Notes under the pieces: model-generated
The model's input: the letters and a program-made list of their open reading frames with translations, nothing else
Databases searched by the model: none
Told to the model about the DNA's origin: nothing
Source: HGM11368 sp051883415
GTDB taxonomy: Bacteria; Bacillota; Clostridia; Christensenellales; UBA3700
DNA length: 7,480 nt
Direction: 5' to 3'
Assembly: GCA_051883415.1 (NCBI GenBank)
Contig: JBJETR010000062.1
Coordinates: forward strand, 1-7,480
Part shown: piece after piece, positions 6,180-7,480 of the stretch
How the letters are laid out: every line of letters starts with the position of its first letter
Position numbering within the stretch: position 1 is the first letter of the stretch
Translations under genes and position numbers: made by a program

Positions 6180-6222
6180 TAGCCTCTGCAATTTTAATAA
6201 TGTATTGGCAAAATTTGATATC

Positions 6223-6249
6223 AAAAAAACGCACCGAATAACGGTGCGT
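6223..6249 (-). terminator. Intrinsic terminator of the membrane-protein gene
   Basis: On the minus strand, ACGCACCG (6249-6242) and CGGTGCGT (6236-6229) form a perfect 8-bp GC-rich stem with a 5-nt loop. The T run is 6229-6223, its first base also closing the stem. It lies 18 nt after the stop codon of the gene at 6267-7106. Confidence 0.92.
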
Positions 6250-6266
6250 ATATTTTACTTATTGCG

Positions 6267-7106
6267 TTATGGTAAAAACTCATTTTTGTCAAATGCCTTT
6301 CCATATTTTTGCTTATACAAATCCCCAAATTCCTTTTCAAACTCGTCCAACTGTTTTTTCTGTATCTCCAAGCCTCGTTTGTATTCTTCGTGCGAAACGT
6401 CACTATCAATCAACATTTGTAATAATTCATTTTTCGAATCCCTAAATTTTAATAGTTGTTCTTCCCCGAATCGTACAGCCTCTTCAGCCGCCCCTTGTCC
6501 TATATTATTCATAATACGATTATAAGTATTGCTAAACTCAAAATACTTTTCATCCGAAATCAATTCATCAAACGTTGAACATACACCAAGAGGAAGCATT
6601 ACTCTATATCCCCCGTTTGCGTTAGTTTGGAACCTCTTATTATTACGACGATTACTAAAGAATATACTTATCAACAAAGACACTATACTACTGACGTACC
6701 ACCATGGCAAACATACTATTCGACCTAAAAAATAAAACACGTAATCAAGCGTAGAAAACCTTATACTCTTTTTAAATGTTGACGCACCGCTAAACAATCT
6801 AAGGCTTTTAACATTCAGACACGCAGGAATAGCGTATACAATAAAACATATTATCAACTTTTCAAATAAGTCTTCGTTGCTCTCATTAACGGGTTTCGTT
6901 AAATAAACAAGTACTAATGCTAAAATTGCAGCAATCGAAATAATAGTAAAAATCAAGGTTTTTATTATTGAATTACGCCATTTTAGATATGTTACCGTAG
7001 CAATAGTATCCAATGATTGGTCTGACAAAGAATTTTTGAACTCTTTTACGTCTTTTTCCGACAATGTTGCAGCAGCCCAATTATTATCAATTTGATATTT
7101 AGCCAT
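6267..7106 (-). CDS. Unrecognised membrane protein with a C-terminal coiled coil
   Basis: A 279-residue protein that I cannot assign to a family. A polar N-terminus (1-45) is followed by hydrophobic segments at about 47-69, 83-99 and 122-150 (the last contains WW at 135-136 and could hold one long or two short helices). A basic patch SNRRNNKR (151-158) then suggests that the C-terminal domain is cytosolic. The last ~75 residues (205-279) are highly charged and predicted helical or coiled coil (AAEEAVRFGEEQLLKF, later QKKQLDEFEKEF). TTAGGAGG lies before ATG 7106. It is divergent from a small XRE-type repressor gene, and its promoter spacer is filled by an inverted repeat, so it is probably the main target of that repressor. 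The pairing suggests an accessory module, perhaps a toxin or defence effector under repressor control, but nothing in the protein itself proves this. Confidence 0.75.
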   Translation of the reverse strand: MAKYQIDNNWAAATLSEKDVKEFKNSLSDQSLDTIATVTYLKWRNSIIKTLIFTIISIAAILALVLVYLTKPVNESNEDLFEKLIICFIVYAIPACLNVKSLRLFSGASTFKKSIRFSTLDYVFYFLGRIVCLPWWYVSSIVSLLISIFFSNRRNNKRFQTNANGGYRVMLPLGVCSTFDELISDEKYFEFSNTYNRIMNNIGQGAAEEAVRFGEEQLLKFRDSKNELLQMLIDSDVSHEEYKRGLEIQKKQLDEFEKEFGDLYKQKYGKAFDKNEFLP

Positions 7107-7138
7107 ATTTTCCTCCTAAATAGACATTATTTTACTAA

Positions 7139-7167
7139 ATAATACATCATAAAGTGATGTATGTCAA
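7139..7167 (-). promoter_or_regulatory. Sigma-A promoter of the membrane-protein gene
   Basis: On the minus strand, a consensus -35 TTGACA (7167-7162), a 17-nt spacer and -10 TATTAT (7144-7139). This is one of the strongest promoters in the window, as expected of one held down by a repressor. Confidence 0.8.
7142..7162. promoter_or_regulatory. Operator dyad inside the membrane-protein promoter
   Basis: Perfect 8-bp arms ATACATCA (7142-7149) and TGATGTAT (7155-7162), with a 5-nt centre, span the whole spacer between the -10 and -35 boxes. A protein bound here would block RNA polymerase. The likely ligand is the XRE-type repressor encoded 39 nt away. Confidence 0.7.
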
Positions 7168-7184
7168 GTATCTTACATCACTTT
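7151..7184. promoter_or_regulatory. Second, larger inverted repeat containing a third half-site
   Basis: AAAGTGATGTA (7151-7161) and TACATCACTTT (7174-7184) are perfect 11-bp reverse complements, 12 nt apart. The right arm adds a third TACATCA (7174-7180) on the repressor side, 20 nt before its ATG, consistent with autoregulation. Confidence 0.6.
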
Positions 7185-7200
7185 GTGGTATTTTTATAAT

Positions 7201-7410
7201 ATGAACTTAGCCAAATCAATAGGTGACAACCTAAAACAATATCGAAAAGAAAAAGGTCTAACCCAAAAAGAAGTTGCACTTTCTATGAAAATGACACAAC
7301 AACAATATAGCCGATTCGAAAACGGAGTATTTGAGTTAAACTATCAACAAATATTATATTTATGCGAACTTTTTGAGATTACGCCCAACGACTTATTTAA
7401 CGTTAAATAA
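7201..7410 (+). CDS. Small XRE/Cro-CI-type HTH transcriptional regulator
   Basis: A 69-residue protein that is little more than one helix-turn-helix domain of the XRE (HTH_3) family. LKQYRKEKGLTQKEVALSM (11-29) is helix 1 to the first HTH helix, and MTQQQYSRFENGV (31-43) is the recognition helix with the family's S/Y-R-x-E-N-G signature. LNYQQILYLCELFEITPNDLF (46-66) gives the last helices, with the usual L..IA..F.V...LF pattern. Stand-alone domains of this size are typical phage, plasmid or toxin-antitoxin repressors. I chose ATG 7201; an in-frame TTG at 7183 lies in the operator. No Shine-Dalgarno precedes the ATG, and a TATAAT (7195-7200) touches it, so translation is possibly leaderless. 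It is divergent from the membrane-protein gene. Confidence 0.88.
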   Translation: MNLAKSIGDNLKQYRKEKGLTQKEVALSMKMTQQQYSRFENGVFELNYQQILYLCELFEITPNDLFNVK

Positions 7411-7430
7411 AAAAGACACACCATCATTGA

Positions 7431-7480
7431 TGTGAACCCAAAAGTTTGGACAGGAAACATTAAATTATTTGAGATTGAGT
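7431..7480. mobile_element. Possible terminal end of an IS3-family insertion sequence
   Basis: TGAACCCAAAAGTTTGGACA (7433-7452) resembles the terminal inverted repeats of IS3-family (IS150-like) elements, which commonly read TG...CCCC-AAAAAGTTGGACA and lie a few tens of bases before orfA. No transposase codons are visible before the window ends, so the call rests on this motif alone. Confidence 0.35.

Noticed and set aside
7143..7180. A CRISPR-like array from the repeated TACATCA units
   Set aside because: The units are 7-11 bp, inverted rather than direct, and lie within a promoter; they are operator half-sites.

Overview
The window looks like a chromosomal stretch of a low-GC, Firmicutes-type bacterium, probably an uncultured clostridial lineage. 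The evidence is AT-rich intergenic DNA, strong GGAGG-type ribosome binding sites, sigma-A promoters with 17-nt spacers, intrinsic terminators with long T runs, a DUF975 membrane protein and a Cys-type sulfatase. TGA is used as a normal stop codon and TGG encodes Trp. The taxonomic placement is inference; there is no rRNA or marker gene.

Layout. (1) 1-460, minus: a small membrane-anchored or secreted protein that weakly resembles the YwmB family, followed 10 nt downstream by a second gene cut off by the left edge. (2) 555-1403, minus: a self-contained unit with a sigma-A promoter, a structured leader of about 120 nt, an antiterminator/terminator pair, a GNAT acetyltransferase gene and a terminator. 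(3) 1499-3895, minus: two genes, an HisC-like fold-type I aminotransferase homologue and an iron-ADH/glycerol-dehydrogenase-like protein, separated by a perfect hairpin. Both seem to have lost catalytic residues; the aminotransferase has Ala in place of the PLP lysine. (4) 3990-4799, plus: a monocistronic DUF975 gene, divergent from unit 3. (5) 4839-6179, minus: a formylglycine-type sulfatase that converges on the DUF975 gene and shares a bidirectional terminator with it. (6) 6223-7480: an unrecognised membrane protein (minus) divergent from a small XRE-type repressor (plus). The shared region holds three TACATCA half-sites, two of them filling the spacer of the membrane-protein promoter. The last 50 bases look like the end of an IS3-family insertion sequence.

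Units 4 and 5 look like ordinary chromosomal genes. The points most worth a second look are the pseudo-aminotransferase with its degenerate dehydrogenase partner, the unidentified attenuator-type leader before the acetyltransferase, and the XRE/membrane-protein module with its operator cluster. I found no CRISPR array, tRNA or rRNA.
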